From Reticulitermes lucifugus (Eukaryota > Arthropoda > Insecta > Blattodea > Rhinotermitidae), in NCBI GenBank assembly GCA_026260175.1, contig JAKCWW010004110.1:761-26105 (forward strand): 25,345 nt of DNA, in the 5' to 3' direction. Below are positions 8,605 to 19,337 of the stretch, piece by piece (positions within the stretch are counted from its first letter, which is position 1; every line of letters begins with the position of its first letter). The notes beneath the pieces were generated by a model that made no database searches, was not told where the DNA came from, and saw only the letters and a program-made list of their open reading frames with translations. Position numbers and translations under genes: made by a program.

Positions 8605-10996
8605 TTTTGATATCTAAGGTCACATGTATACTGCAGTCTTAAAATGTTCTATTTTTTATGTGAGCATTATGTACAACAAATTATTTGATCATGTTGGAGT
8701 ATTTCTAGATTTATTTGTGAACATGTATTGCTGTCTGTATCATAGTGTTGTGTTTATACAGAAATTATATATGAATTTTTTTTGTTATTTCTTTATATTG
8801 TAAATTCTTAATTTGTAATTGGTACAGAATTTATTGTGTGCCAGTGAGGGAAGGTGTGGATAAAATGTCACAAATGCATGCTTACATTTGTGGAGTGAAT
8901 GGGGTGATTGTAAATGTTTGGCAAATTGCCCAGCATCATTGTTACAGAATCATGGGTTTGTTAGAATCTTCAAAAAGGTAAAATTTAACCTGTATGCTAT
9001 AGAGCATTTATATCTTCTTATACCATGGACATTCATGTTCATTGTTCACTTTCATAATAAGAGACTCGCATGTTGTATAAAGGATCCAGTCGACTTGTCA
9101 AGCATCATAGGTTTTTGATGGTATAGATTTATTTTGTTTGTTGCAGCTAAAGTATTAGGGTGACTCAAAATATTGTTTAAATTATTTTTATGTGAAAGTT
9201 GAACTTGTTTACAGGTTTCATTAATCGGCTTAAGGATATCGCCTTGGTTGTAAACTGTGATCACTTATTTCTGTTAGGACAGCTCATTTCATAAAACTTC
9301 TGAGATTTGTCTAGTAATGTTAGAAGGTGTAACTGTTGGAATTTTATCAGTAATGCAGAAGAGAAAGACAGGCCACTGTGTTGTTATTCATCTTCTTATA
9401 GCCATCACATTGACTTCATTGAAAGATCTTTATTTTAGCAGGTGGTTTTTCTCTGAAGAAGGATATATTTCCGTAGTTTTTTTATTATTGTGTTTGTCCT
9501 TGCATTACTGAAGAATGAGATAAAAGCTTCCATTCTTGCCTGCCTTCCCATGTTTTCTCTCTCCTTGCCATGTGCCCCCTCATTTGATTCATCCACCATA
9601 TTTTCAGTCTCTGAACTTTCATTTTGATTTCTTTAGCCATTTTGGGCAATGTATCTTCCTTCACATGACTGTAACTTTTAAATGTATTTGTTTCTAAATC
9701 CAGCTTTGTTTTTTTCAAGTTCTTTATTCCTAAACTATTTCTTCTGTTTTCCAGTTTTAATTTTTAAGAACTTTATTTGAAATATCTGGATTGTATTTGT
9801 TTCCTTTTTTAAATTTGTTTGCATTTTTTTTTAATTTTGCTTCTTTTCTTGAAAGAACTGTAGATCCACTGCTGACCTGAGTCCTTCATAGATTCACTGT
9901 TACCTCAGTCATGATTTTCAGTTTTCCTGTTAAGCTTTCTCAACTACCATACCAATGTTGTGCATCACCTGCTGCTTCTTATTTTGATACTGCACATCTC
10001 CTTCTTCCCATGTACAATAAATAATCAATAAAACGTCTTCTACAACACCTAAGTAATTCCAGTTTAAAAACTACATTTGCCAGACACAATCAACAGGAAA
10101 TTGTTTTTGCAGTTTTATTAATGAAGTCGCCAGAACTTTTAAAAATACCTGCACTCTCTTCCATTGGCACTAATTTATTGTATTTTATGTGTGTATTGAG
10201 TTCAAATCTTAATTCCATCTAGAAGTGCCTTTAAGCAACATTGATGGATGGACAGACCCTTGTTCATTACTCTGCATACTCATAGATGATGAATGAGATA
10301 ATTACTGCTATTGCAGTCAGTTTTTCTTGCCTCTAATTTTGCAGATATGTACTGTTTTTTTAATGTTACTGACTTAGCATTTGAGATTTTTCCTGGCAAG
10401 ATCCATATATGAGTACCGTAGGATGAGTTGGTGCATTCCAATGAACCCACTGCTTTTTAAGCCTGTGAAAGAAGACTAAGAAAATTGGAAGTTTTAACTT
10501 AAAAACATAAAGTAATCTTTTATTCAGTATTTCCCACACATTTATTGAATTTGTCTATAGTTTACTTTGCAGAGCATTTGACATCATTTATGTATCCATG
10601 CCCACTTGCCTGTGACTAAATATTATAAAATATTTGTAAGTTTATAAACATAGGTCCTAAGTTATTACCTGATTCTGTGGCATTATGACCCAAATGCTAG
10701 CAATGCTAATACCAAGCCTGCCACTAAACATGATCTTGATCCAATTCTATCCACCTCCACTCTCCTCAGTTTTTGAAGTGGGAGTTTCCCAAGGGATTGT
10801 ACCATATAGTACTGTATGTGTATATTCTGTTATGTTTCTTCAGGTGGTACATAATTTGTGTCTTTTTGTTTACCTTAGTGGTCAAACAGTAAAGTTCTAG
10901 GATTGATGCTGTAGCACTAAGTATGGTTTGGTGCATGAACCAGTTGTAACTGGTATATGTTAGTTCATATAATGACTGCCAGGGATAAGTGGAAAA
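8605..10996. other. 3' UTR and intergenic sequence, nothing else recognised
   Basis: The sequence after the stop is AT-rich and presumably begins with the 3' UTR. No clear AATAAA lies close to the stop; the first obvious ones are near 10015-10033. A minus-strand ORF at 9718-9485 has lysine-rich, coding-like wording but no family I recognise and no start or splice context. No RNA gene or inverted repeat was noticed. Confidence 0.45.
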
Positions 10997-11290
10997 GTTC
11001 TAGCTCAGTGAGTGGATGTCTGTAGTGAATCACAGCATAGTAGAAATCAGCTACCCACCATATTCACCTGACCTTGTGCAGTTGTTTTCTGTTCCCTAAA
11101 GAGAAAACCGTGTTCAAAGGAAGGAAGTTTCAGGATGTCGAGGGCATCAAGAAGAAGTAGCTGCCAGATTAAATACATTTCCTGTGGATGCCATGGATGA
11201 CAGCTTTGTGCAGCTTTTAGGAAGATGTAGAGAGTGTGTTACAGTCAAGGGAGATTACTTTGAAAGGGGAAAAAAATGCTTATTTTATTT
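10997..11290 (+). pseudogene. mariner transposase C-terminal relic
   Basis: The plus strand reads SIVEISYPPYSPDL near 11032-11073 (third catalytic Asp of the mariner DD34D triad in YSPD). In a second frame it reads LFPKEKTVFKGRKFQDVEGI to about 11150. Back in the first frame it reads EEVAARLNTFPVDAMDDSFV, QLLGRCRECVTVKGDYFE to 11260. The phrases YSPDL, LFPK and GDYFE are standard mariner C-terminal landmarks. At least two frameshifts make it dead. Upstream transposase sequence is not detectable, and no TIR was found. Confidence 0.8.
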
Positions 11291-11368
11291 GTATCTGTTC
11301 TTATAGCATCAGTCCTGGAACTTGCTGTTTGACCACATACGTTTCTGGGTGAATTATATGTTGTCACA

Positions 11369-11379
11369 GGGGGGGGGGG
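11369..11379 (+). repeat. poly-G run
   Basis: Eleven consecutive G, unusual in this AT-rich region. Confidence 0.9.
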
Positions 11380-11779
11380 TGAGTGTATCTGTAGTCTGTT
11401 GATGTGGTTTCTTAATCTGGCAACTTCTGCTGGCTCTAAATGAGGAGTTAGTAATAATGATGCTCTCTCACAGTAACTGTTGGACTGCTAAAAACTAATT
11501 GTACTTCCTGTAGCTAGTGACAAAGAAAACATGACAAAGTAACATAATTGTTTTCCAAGATACGATTGCTTTGATTTCACAGTAGAATCTGTCATACCTC
11601 ATCAACCAAAGGTTGATAGACTGTGTGGTCTGCACAGATAATCAAGCAGTCATTACAGTTGTGTGTTGTACTAGAATCATTTCACTCTCTCGTTAAAATA
11701 TGTGGCTTCAAATTAGGACTTGCCAGTATCAGACTGTTAACCCTTTTTGTTTTGATACACAGTTGATATAATACTCATA

Positions 11780-12083
11780 CAGTAGAATTCCTTTAATCCA
11801 GCACTGATGGGACCAGACAGGTGCTAAACTATGAAACAGTACTCATAGTGACTAAATTTCTTACAGGTGATTTTTTTTACTTCGCAGCCAGTTGTCAGAA
11901 AATGTGTACTTGTCAGTTATTTTCATTTTGTCATAAAAAGACTTCGCTTTTTAATGATCGTATGCCCAGTCATGAATTTTCCTTCAGAATGCATTGCTGT
12001 AAACCACTTTGCAATACCTTGTCCAACTGCAGAAGTATCAGGATTTCTGTAGTGTCAGCATCCAGATTAAATGAATTCTACTG
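11780..12083. mobile_element. pogo/Tigger-type MITE
   Basis: The left end CAGTAGAATTCCTTTAATCC (11780-11799) is mirrored by the right end, which reads inward on the minus strand CAGTAGAATTCATTTAATCT (12083-12064). TA flanks both sides (11778-11779, 12084-12085). The ends match those of the 16399-16818 element, so it is a non-coding derivative of the same family, 304 bp. The 92-codon ORF across it has no transposase features. Confidence 0.78.
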
Positions 12084-13897
12084 TATGCCATGTCACTAGA
12101 TCAAGGTGTATCATACCCTACATTTACACCTGTCCAATATGCTTGGTTGTGCCACATATGAAGGATTAGATATTAGTGAAAAGTTCTGAGTATGGTAGGG
12201 AGAGTAAATGTTGCAGTTAATTTATGATAATGTGTGATGTAGGTTAACTGGTCAGATAACCTTCAACAAATGACTGCAAGGAATTGTTTTCTTCAGGATT
12301 GGGAAGAATGTTGTGTTATGAATAATTTTTAGAGAGTTCTATTGTACTGATCAAATGTTCTTGTCCTTATAAGGTGTTAAAGTAATATAAGATCATTGTG
12401 TGTCATATCTAAGTCAGCATGGGCAGTTAATAATGTTAAATTATTTACACTGGAATAATGTTTTAAGATTTTTTGAGTGATATTCCTGTAGTCCAGTGCG
12501 TCAGTTTCAAAGCCCAGTGCCTGTAGAATGTTGTACCATACCAAAGCACTTAGTTTTAGATCATAAACATAATGTCTTCATTATTATTCTTATAGTTGCT
12601 AAGTGGTTGTGTCTTATTTTGTAAAGTTAACTGAGATTACTAGGTTAGAGAGAAGCTTCTCTGTGTTCCATTTGCATTAATAGTTTGTATATGTATCTTG
12701 CTTATTCAACACAGTGATCATTCTTGGGACAGGCTTGAAAACAGGCAAAATTTGGAGGATATATGCAACCTTATTTTGCTGGGGTAACAACAATGACATG
12801 GCAGAAAATTGTGTAAACCACTTTTTTGCAAATTTGAATGTTAAATTTACTTCCACTCAAATGTTCATGTCTTTATAATGCATTCCATGAGGAAACTGAA
12901 TAATCATTCACATAATAAGTGAATGAATGTTTTTATGAAATGCAATGAGGTGCTGTTTCCTGTTTTGCGTGTTCATTTCTTAATACTAAAAGGGTTACAT
13001 ATTTCAGATGAAATTAAAATTGGAGCTGCTGTAAGAACAACAGTGAGAAATAGAATACAGTAAAAACTTTATATAGCAAACCACTCTATCAAAGAATGCC
13101 CTTGGTATCTGCTGATTACACTACAGATTTGTCACTTTGGATCATCCTAATTATTGCACCCTGTTTCATATACCTGTGGCTGGAACTCCAGTATGACAAA
13201 GTTCAAAATTTTATTCACCTGAGTAACTAAGATTGAAAACGAGAAAATAAACTGTTGGTAGGATAGGGAAGTGTTAATATCACTTAAGAAATTAGTGCAG
13301 AAATGAGATTTGTCTTGTAGAGAAGTGGAGTGTGATGCTATGAAGTGGTCTGAATGGATGCAGGATGCATTTCACCACAGATTTGTGGTGTCAATGAACA
13401 TTTGGGTTTGAGAACAGAGTGGTGCTTGAGTGGTAACCGTAACAGACTATTCAAGGGAGACATCTTGCTCCGTGAAGGTTTTACTGTTTGTCGTTCCGTC
13501 ACATTAATGGTAAAATATGACCAATGTCTGGTTTAAGAATCTCTGCATTTCAAAAGTTGTTAGATAGAATGTGCCTTTACATTGATGTAATAATGGAAGG
13601 GGTTGCTTGGAAGACAATTGTTTCCATCAAACTGTTCATCAGATCTAGTGTGAAGTGCATATACCCTAGTGGTCAGCTTCTCTTCACTTTAATAGTATTA
13701 GTGTTTGACATACTTGATACTAACACATGCAGCATTACATACCTGTGGTTTGATGTGCTGTAGTGTGCCTGTGTGGACTAGTAAGCATGTATGCAGACTA
13801 AGATATTAAATCACAAACTGCAAACACAGAGAGTTTCAGGTGAGTTACATAGTTGCGTCTGTTGGGTGCTGCTGCTGGATGACTGTGTTTGTAAGTA
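12084..13897. other. intergenic, no feature recognised
   Basis: AT-rich sequence. ORFs at 13354-13536 and 13524-13763 show no recognisable domain. A pogo-like end fragment (ACAGTAAAAACTTTATATAG near 13059) has no partner that I could find. Confidence 0.4.
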
Positions 13898-14095
13898 CAC
13901 TGTGTTTACCTGGATATAAGATGACACTGCATGTGAGGTGACCCACAATCTTCAGCTTTGGGAAAATACCTGTAGGGAACATTTTTAACCTTTTGTGTGA
14001 TTATAAGGTCATTTGCCCCNNNNNNNNNNNNNNNNNNNNNCAATTTTCAGATGATTAGGAAAAAATTCCCATCTCATATTCAGGTAAGTACAGTA
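13898..14095. mobile_element. TIR element containing the assembly gap
   Basis: The left end CACTGTGTTTACCTGGATAT plus AAGATG (13898-13923) is mirrored by CATCTCATATTCAGGTAAGT plus ACAGTA (14070-14095). About 20 of 26 bases agree after reverse complementing. The interior has no coding sequence and includes the run of N. Superfamily and target duplication are not clear. Confidence 0.6.
14020..14040. other. assembly gap (21 N)
   Basis: A run of 21 undetermined bases. True length and content are unknown. ORFs crossing it are meaningless. Confidence 0.99.
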
Positions 14096-16398
14096 TATTT
14101 CTTAAATATGAAATTTGTAGTGAGGTTTTTAAATTTTATCTTATTACGTACTCTATATGTTGTTTTATTACACAAGTATAAGAATGAACCCCGTCAAAAT
14201 CATCTCTTCCACAGTGTAGTGTGTCATGATTTGAGAGGCACATGTTAGTTGTAAGTGCCAATGTTCAGTCTTGCCCATAAATGGCACATACACACTGTCA
14301 CTGTAACAACATTATTCAGTGTACTTTGTACATATAACACTTTTTTAAAATATGCAGACCTGATTTGTATATTATGTTCAAGTGTGTTGTTATCATATTG
14401 TGTACGTGTTATAGAAGTACCGCTGCATCTTTTGGATTTTGGTGTTGTGTTTTAGAAGAAATATCCACCCTCTATTTTTAGAGTAGAAGTGAGGATACTG
14501 GGTGTTTTTCTGGGACATTCATAAAACTTAACAGTTAATCTCACCAGTTCAGAAACTTCAGAACTTTGCAGAGAGAAGGTTGGATGAAGGCATGTGAGTA
14601 GATTCTGCATCCATAAATGACATCTTGGACTGTATGTGCTTTCCGCAACTTGCATGTTTGTGATTCAGCTTCCAAGAGCAGTGTGGTAGTAACAGTCTGA
14701 CATATTCAGGAGGCACCAGCTACCCTGGCTGAAAATTTATGTGGTTTTCCTCAGTTTCTCCATTCATATGGAATAGTAAGGTCCTCAAATGGGCCATGGC
14801 CTCCTCCTGCCACCTATGACCATATATGAGCATATTCCCATCTCATATGATGCAGAACCTCTGCACTGAAAAAGCTGTCATTAAATAATGAAAAGACCAA
14901 AAAGACTTCATTTCACGCTTCGTCTTTCATGGTCCTTTCCATTGTAAACCAGTCACAGTGTAATCAGTTTGTACTGTTATTGTTACACTACCAAATTATA
15001 ACCAACATTAAACCTTCCTGAGGTTGCCAGCGTGATACATGCCCTGGTTGCATTTCCAGGCTGCCAATGCTGTGATACTAAATTTGCAAGGTTGGTAATT
15101 AGGGTTCCTTCTTTTAGATGAGCTGCCTTTGCTGTGGTTACAAGGTCTCAGAAATCATATTTAGAAATCCTAAATATGAAGATTTAATTGCTGAGCTATG
15201 TCAGTACATGAGCCAGAGAGTTAAGACTACTCAGATTTTCTTCTCATATACCTCTTATTTAAAATGTACAAAATATTAGGTGAATCAGTTTGTCAGGACC
15301 CCACTTTATGAGAAAATGTTGGGACTACCCAGACAAAGTAAGTGGGGCAAAATCTAATGCTTATGGTACTTTGTAACAATCACTGGCTTGAAGATATGTC
15401 TGTACACAAAACAAATTCCAATTAAATATCCATGTCAGTTAAGTTATATGACAAGTGAGGCAACATGTATGGACTTCGTTTCCATCTTTTTATTTGTAAT
15501 TACAGAAAATTGTTTCAAAAACTGGCTCTGGTTCCATCACCAGATGGAAACAAATGTTATGAAACCTACTGCTGGGCCCATTTTATTGAGCTAGTCTGTC
15601 CCAAAGTCAGTATATGTCACTTTATTAACACCTCATATATACCTTTAGTTATGTGTGATAAAAATCTGCAGACAAAGCAGCTGTTTGCTTGTAATGTGGA
15701 TTGTTTAAAGTATAAACATTTAAGTGGTGTATTTGTTACCTGGTTGGAATGTGGTAATGCTCTTCTAGTCTGTGCTGTTTAGCTATGTAATTTCCATGAC
15801 TTTATTGTTATGTGTGTATCATTCTGTAGTCTTGGATCGAAGGTTTACTAGTTTAACATTAATATGAAACAGAATACTGCTATGATTGATATTGATTTGT
15901 CTCAGGGTTTCTTGTACACAACATATTTTCAGTGCTGAAGCATGTATATTTAAGTCCTTTGTTTTAGTAATATGTATGTATATGAATTATTTAGATGGTT
16001 AGAGTTGTGCTTTAGCAGGAGTTTCTTCTTCAGGAGTTTCCTAGTATTCAAATGTCAATTGACAGTAGCATCAGTAATTTTGTTTTTATGTATACTTTTC
16101 AATCAGAACCACTGTGTGTGGTTTGCTTAAGTGATACTTTAGCATCTGAGCTTTATAGTGCCAATGGTAGATGCATGAAAGTCTATATGGAGCACTGTGG
16201 AAATGCATATTGACAATGGAAAACTGAAATACTTGGAAAGAAACCTGTCCCAGTGCCAATTTGTCCACCATTACTGTACTTGTGTCATATTGTAGCCTGT
16301 TGCAATAATGCTTCTGATAGAAATTTTGAAAATATGTGGAAAACCTATTCTGAATAAAACAAACTTGTGTTTAATTTGCAAAGCACACATTTCATATA
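14096..16398. other. intergenic, no feature recognised
   Basis: AT-rich sequence with many short ORFs, none with a recognisable domain (the longest is 15465-15782). A small hairpin, CATATTTAG-aaatc-CTAAATATG, sits near 15156-15178. Confidence 0.4.
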
Positions 16399-16818
16399 CA
16401 GTAAAATTCCTTTAATCTGGAAGCTGATACTCTGGAAATCTTGATACTTCGGCATTTGAGGACAGTATAGAAGAGCTGGTCTCTAAAATTGTCTCTACAA
16501 CTCTCATTGTGTTATATCCTGACCCCTTGTCTCCTACTCTGTTAACTTCTTCAGCTACACAGACTTGTGATGCACAGTCTCCTGGTCCTTCAGCATCCCT
16601 GGTAGAAGAGACTCCAGAAATATAAGCAGGGACCGTGATGCCTCTGAACCAGCAGCTGAAGGAGATACCCAAAATGAAATATTCCTCTGATTAGTTGTGC
16701 AGCCAAAATATAGGACAAGTAATAAATATTATCTTTAATAAAAAAGGTCAGTATAGGTACTGTTGATAATCCAGCACCTCTCTGGTCCCATGGGTGCCAA
16801 ATTAAAGGAATTCTTCTG
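16399..16818 (+). mobile_element. pogo/Tigger-like fragment with transposase C-terminus
   Basis: The ends are CAGTAAAATTCCTTTAATCT at the left and, read inward on the minus strand, CAGAAGAATTCCTTTAATTT at the right. TA stands on both sides (16397-16398, 16819-16820). The interior encodes, in two frames, LYPDPLSPTLLTSSAT (around 16511-16558) and SRDRDASEPAAEGDTQNEIF with stop TGA at 16688-16690. This matches the tail SPDPMSLAPSTSS and DPEPADEGDIQ of the minus-strand relic at 4630-5061. It is therefore a frameshifted deletion copy of the same transposon family. Confidence 0.75.
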
Positions 16819-17781
16819 TATTATGCCATTTACTGAGAGGAAGTGCTGAAGTGAGGAGAAAAAGAATATGTATGGTGTACACACAGGCAAACACATTGCC
16901 TTGAGTGGTTTAATAATTTGACACTAAACAGCATAAAGAACTGGAACACCATTGTAAGGATATCTTCAAAACATGTTTTGTAGTATGTGGGACCAGTGAC
17001 ATAATCCCAGTGATCACTAGGAGTGCTGTGTTGTTATTGAGCTTCACATGTACAGAAAATGAAATGAATGGGTAAACTTACAGTTTTGTATGTTTTAATC
17101 TTCAGGTTTTCTGGGCCAGATATGGGAACAAAAAAGCTCTTAACTGAATAATAGGAAACATTCAGTTTACTCTTAATTCCTTTATGAATATAATTTTTAC
17201 TGATTACCATCGTTAAATACCGTACCTGAACTTTGCCACATTTTCCAAATTTTCCAAATCCTGTCCTTAAGTTATGACTTTGTCCTGGATTATAGTGACA
17301 AGAAGCCTATGTGAACCTACTTTCCTCTGTATCTAATTGTAGAACAACCTCTTACTAGAAAATAACTGGATTATCTTCTGTAGGTGGCAACTACGCAAAC
17401 ATTCTCATATTTCCTACCTGAAAATACTTAGTTTCTGACACTAGAGCAACAGAAGATATTTCAAGAGAACAGTGACTCTGTAGTGTAGTAACACTGACCA
17501 CTTGTGAAATTTATAAAATATGAGGATGCAAGTTACAATGTAGAACACTGACCACCTTTGAAAGTTAGAAAATGCTGATGTTTATTAGGTTTGGAATGTG
17601 TGAAGTACTGATGTGGTAAATATAATGGATGGAGTAACTTGGCATGTAAGCATTTGCTGATGACCAAGAAGTAGAATTTTGTAATGTTCAGATTGAGGTT
17701 AATTAAACTGTATAGTTATTGGTTTATGATGAAATAGCAAACTGTTGCAATACAGTAGTTGCAAAAACGAAATGTTTTAAG
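16819..17781. other. no feature recognised
   Basis: AT-rich non-coding sequence before the candidate promoter at 17782. Confidence 0.4.
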
Positions 17782-17790
17782 TATAAAAAT
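17782..17790 (+). promoter_or_regulatory. candidate TATA box
   Basis: TATAAAAAT lies 82 bases before the ATG of the candidate signal-peptide exon. A start site about 30 bases downstream would give a 5' UTR of roughly 60 nt. TATA-like strings are common in AT-rich DNA, so this gains weight only from the exon next to it. Confidence 0.3.
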
Positions 17791-17871
17791 ATCAGGAAAT
17801 TAGATTGGATTATTATTCTTGACTGGGTCATCGAGAGGTTAACACTGTCGAGGTGACATACCGTCACAGAC

Positions 17872-17923
17872 ATGGAGTCTGACATCGTGCTGCTGGTCTT
17901 CACCTTCATACTGTTTCCGCAAG
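17872..17923 (+). CDS. candidate first coding exon encoding a signal peptide
   Basis: ATG at 17872 opens MESDIVLLVFTFILFPQ followed by a split Gly codon, and the reading ends exactly at a good donor, CAAG|GTATGA (GT at 17924-17925). The peptide has a short charged start, a 12-residue hydrophobic core and a Pro-Gln before the expected cleavage zone, typical of a secreted or membrane protein. A phase-1 intron after the signal peptide is the usual arrangement for extracellular proteins. The block 17820-17930 is richer in G and C than its flanks. No downstream exon was identified, so the next one would be far away, perhaps beyond the window. The family is unknown. The call is inference from exon grammar. 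Confidence 0.42.
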
Positions 17924-18099
17924 GTATGACGGTTTATTTTTGAATTTACCTAAGGTTCATGGTGGTTTTGGTCAGTGAAGTGTTAGATTTTGGTAAATTA
18001 TTAGTTACAATGTTATTAGATAACCTCGCTCCTTATTTTAAATAATGTATTATTTTTTTCTATATAATATACTTGGTTGATGTTTAAATGTATTACGGA

Positions 18100-18410
18100 T
18101 GCTCTCTATCTCTCTAAGGAACCTATGCCTTTGAGCCTAGAGAAAGTCTGTAGGGTTGATCTCTCGCAGCCCCTGCAGTATTATTTTTATATATGAGAGA
18201 TGGTGGCACGCTACCGGATCAGGTCTCTGGACTCAGATTTCGAGAGCCTGGTTCTTACCCTTATCATGTCGCAAGGTCTGACGTCCTAGAACTAGCCTGG
18301 AAACTGGAGGGTCGGACCGATGTGGCACAAAAGACTCTTCGCACGTCTGTAACTTCACAGGAATTGTACAAAATAGTGACTTCAGACAGGCTGTCATGAA
18401 AGACACTATT
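18100..18410 (+). other. GC-rich block of unknown nature
   Basis: Base composition rises well above the surroundings. A 68-codon ORF (18193-18399) has no recognisable domain. A different frame reads MVARYRIRSLDSDFESLVLT and reaches TCGCAAG|GTCTGACG at 18269-18283, which resembles CCGCAAG|GTATGACG at the end of the signal-peptide exon about 350 bp upstream. It could be an exon, a repeat, or a partial duplication. Confidence 0.3.
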
Positions 18411-19281
18411 AATTTTATGGTACAGCAGGGCAGTACACATAACAGATTAATCACAATTTTGAATTGTGCGTATATTACAGTAATACATAATCATAAGATT
18501 CTTAGTAAGTTTAAATGCTCTACTCTGCATTTTGACAAATTGCATTGTGCTTCTAAAGGACTGTGATAATGGTTAAGTACCATTATGGAGAATTTTCTTT
18601 GAATGTTTTCCTTTCTCTGGATGAAAATGTATCTATGTGGCATTTCAGGAGTTGGCTGTCCACTTATTTAGGTAGGGGGAATGGGTATGTACTCTGTGGT
18701 GACAGACATTACTGTTACTGCTGGATGATGTTGACTGTCTGCATAAAAAATCTTTTGACACCTGCCTTGTGACCCATATAAAATAAAATAAAGAAAGCAA
18801 GGACCCACTCCAGTTAACCTTGATAGGACAGAGGAAGCACACACATGCCATAATCAAAGTGAAAGGAAGAGGTCTGTAACAGGAAATTACAGTAGCTAAC
18901 AGCATTCTGGACCAGCCATGAGAGGTTGTATTGATACCCCACATTTGTTGATGATGATAATCATGACAGTGATGAAAGTGTGCACATATGTACATCTTAC
19001 CCATTTAGCAGTCCCATTCTCATTGGGTCACTGAAATATGCAAGTTTGTTTCTCCTTGCTACAATCTTATACATCAGGACTGCTTATTGCATACTGTGAC
19101 GTGGTATGTTTAGCATGCTTGGTCACACAGAATGTAAGTACACTGGTCTTGTGGGATGTGAAAGCGTTTAATCACACAGCTTTTGTAGTAAAAACAATGT
19201 TCCACCAAATGTGTTGACATGTTCTGCAGTATCATGTATATTATCCAGAAAATGGGTACTGTTCAAAGAAAATTCTTCCAT
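18411..19281. other. no feature recognised
   Basis: AT-rich sequence. The 119-codon minus-strand ORF at 19004-18645 looks like chance, with no domain and a low-complexity HH/SSS composition. Confidence 0.4.
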
Positions 19282-19337
19282 ATTACTTACTATTTCCAGA
19301 GAACACTAAACAGTGTTCTCTGGAAACAGTAAGTAAT
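19282..19337. repeat. 56-bp hairpin (26-bp arms, 4-nt loop)
   Basis: ATTACTTACTATTTCCAGAG plus AACACT (19282-19307) is the inverted complement of 19312-19337 with one mismatch, around the loop AAAC. It could be a tiny MITE, a cruciform, or a precursor-like RNA stem. The arm is a little long and too perfect for a typical microRNA, so I do not call one. Confidence 0.85.

Noticed and set aside
9485..9718. Minus-strand lysine-rich ORF (KKTKLDLETNTF...)
   Set aside because: The composition is coding-like, but there is no recognised domain, no splice context and no support from neighbouring frames.
15465..15782. 105-codon ORF rich in Cys
   Set aside because: No domain, start or splice context. 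It overlaps another ORF in a different frame of equal quality.
18645..19004. 119-codon minus-strand ORF
   Set aside because: No domain. His- and Ser-rich low-complexity wording fits chance in repeat-like DNA.
19282..19337. microRNA precursor
   Set aside because: The stem is too perfect and the loop too small for a typical animal pre-miRNA. It is kept only as a hairpin.
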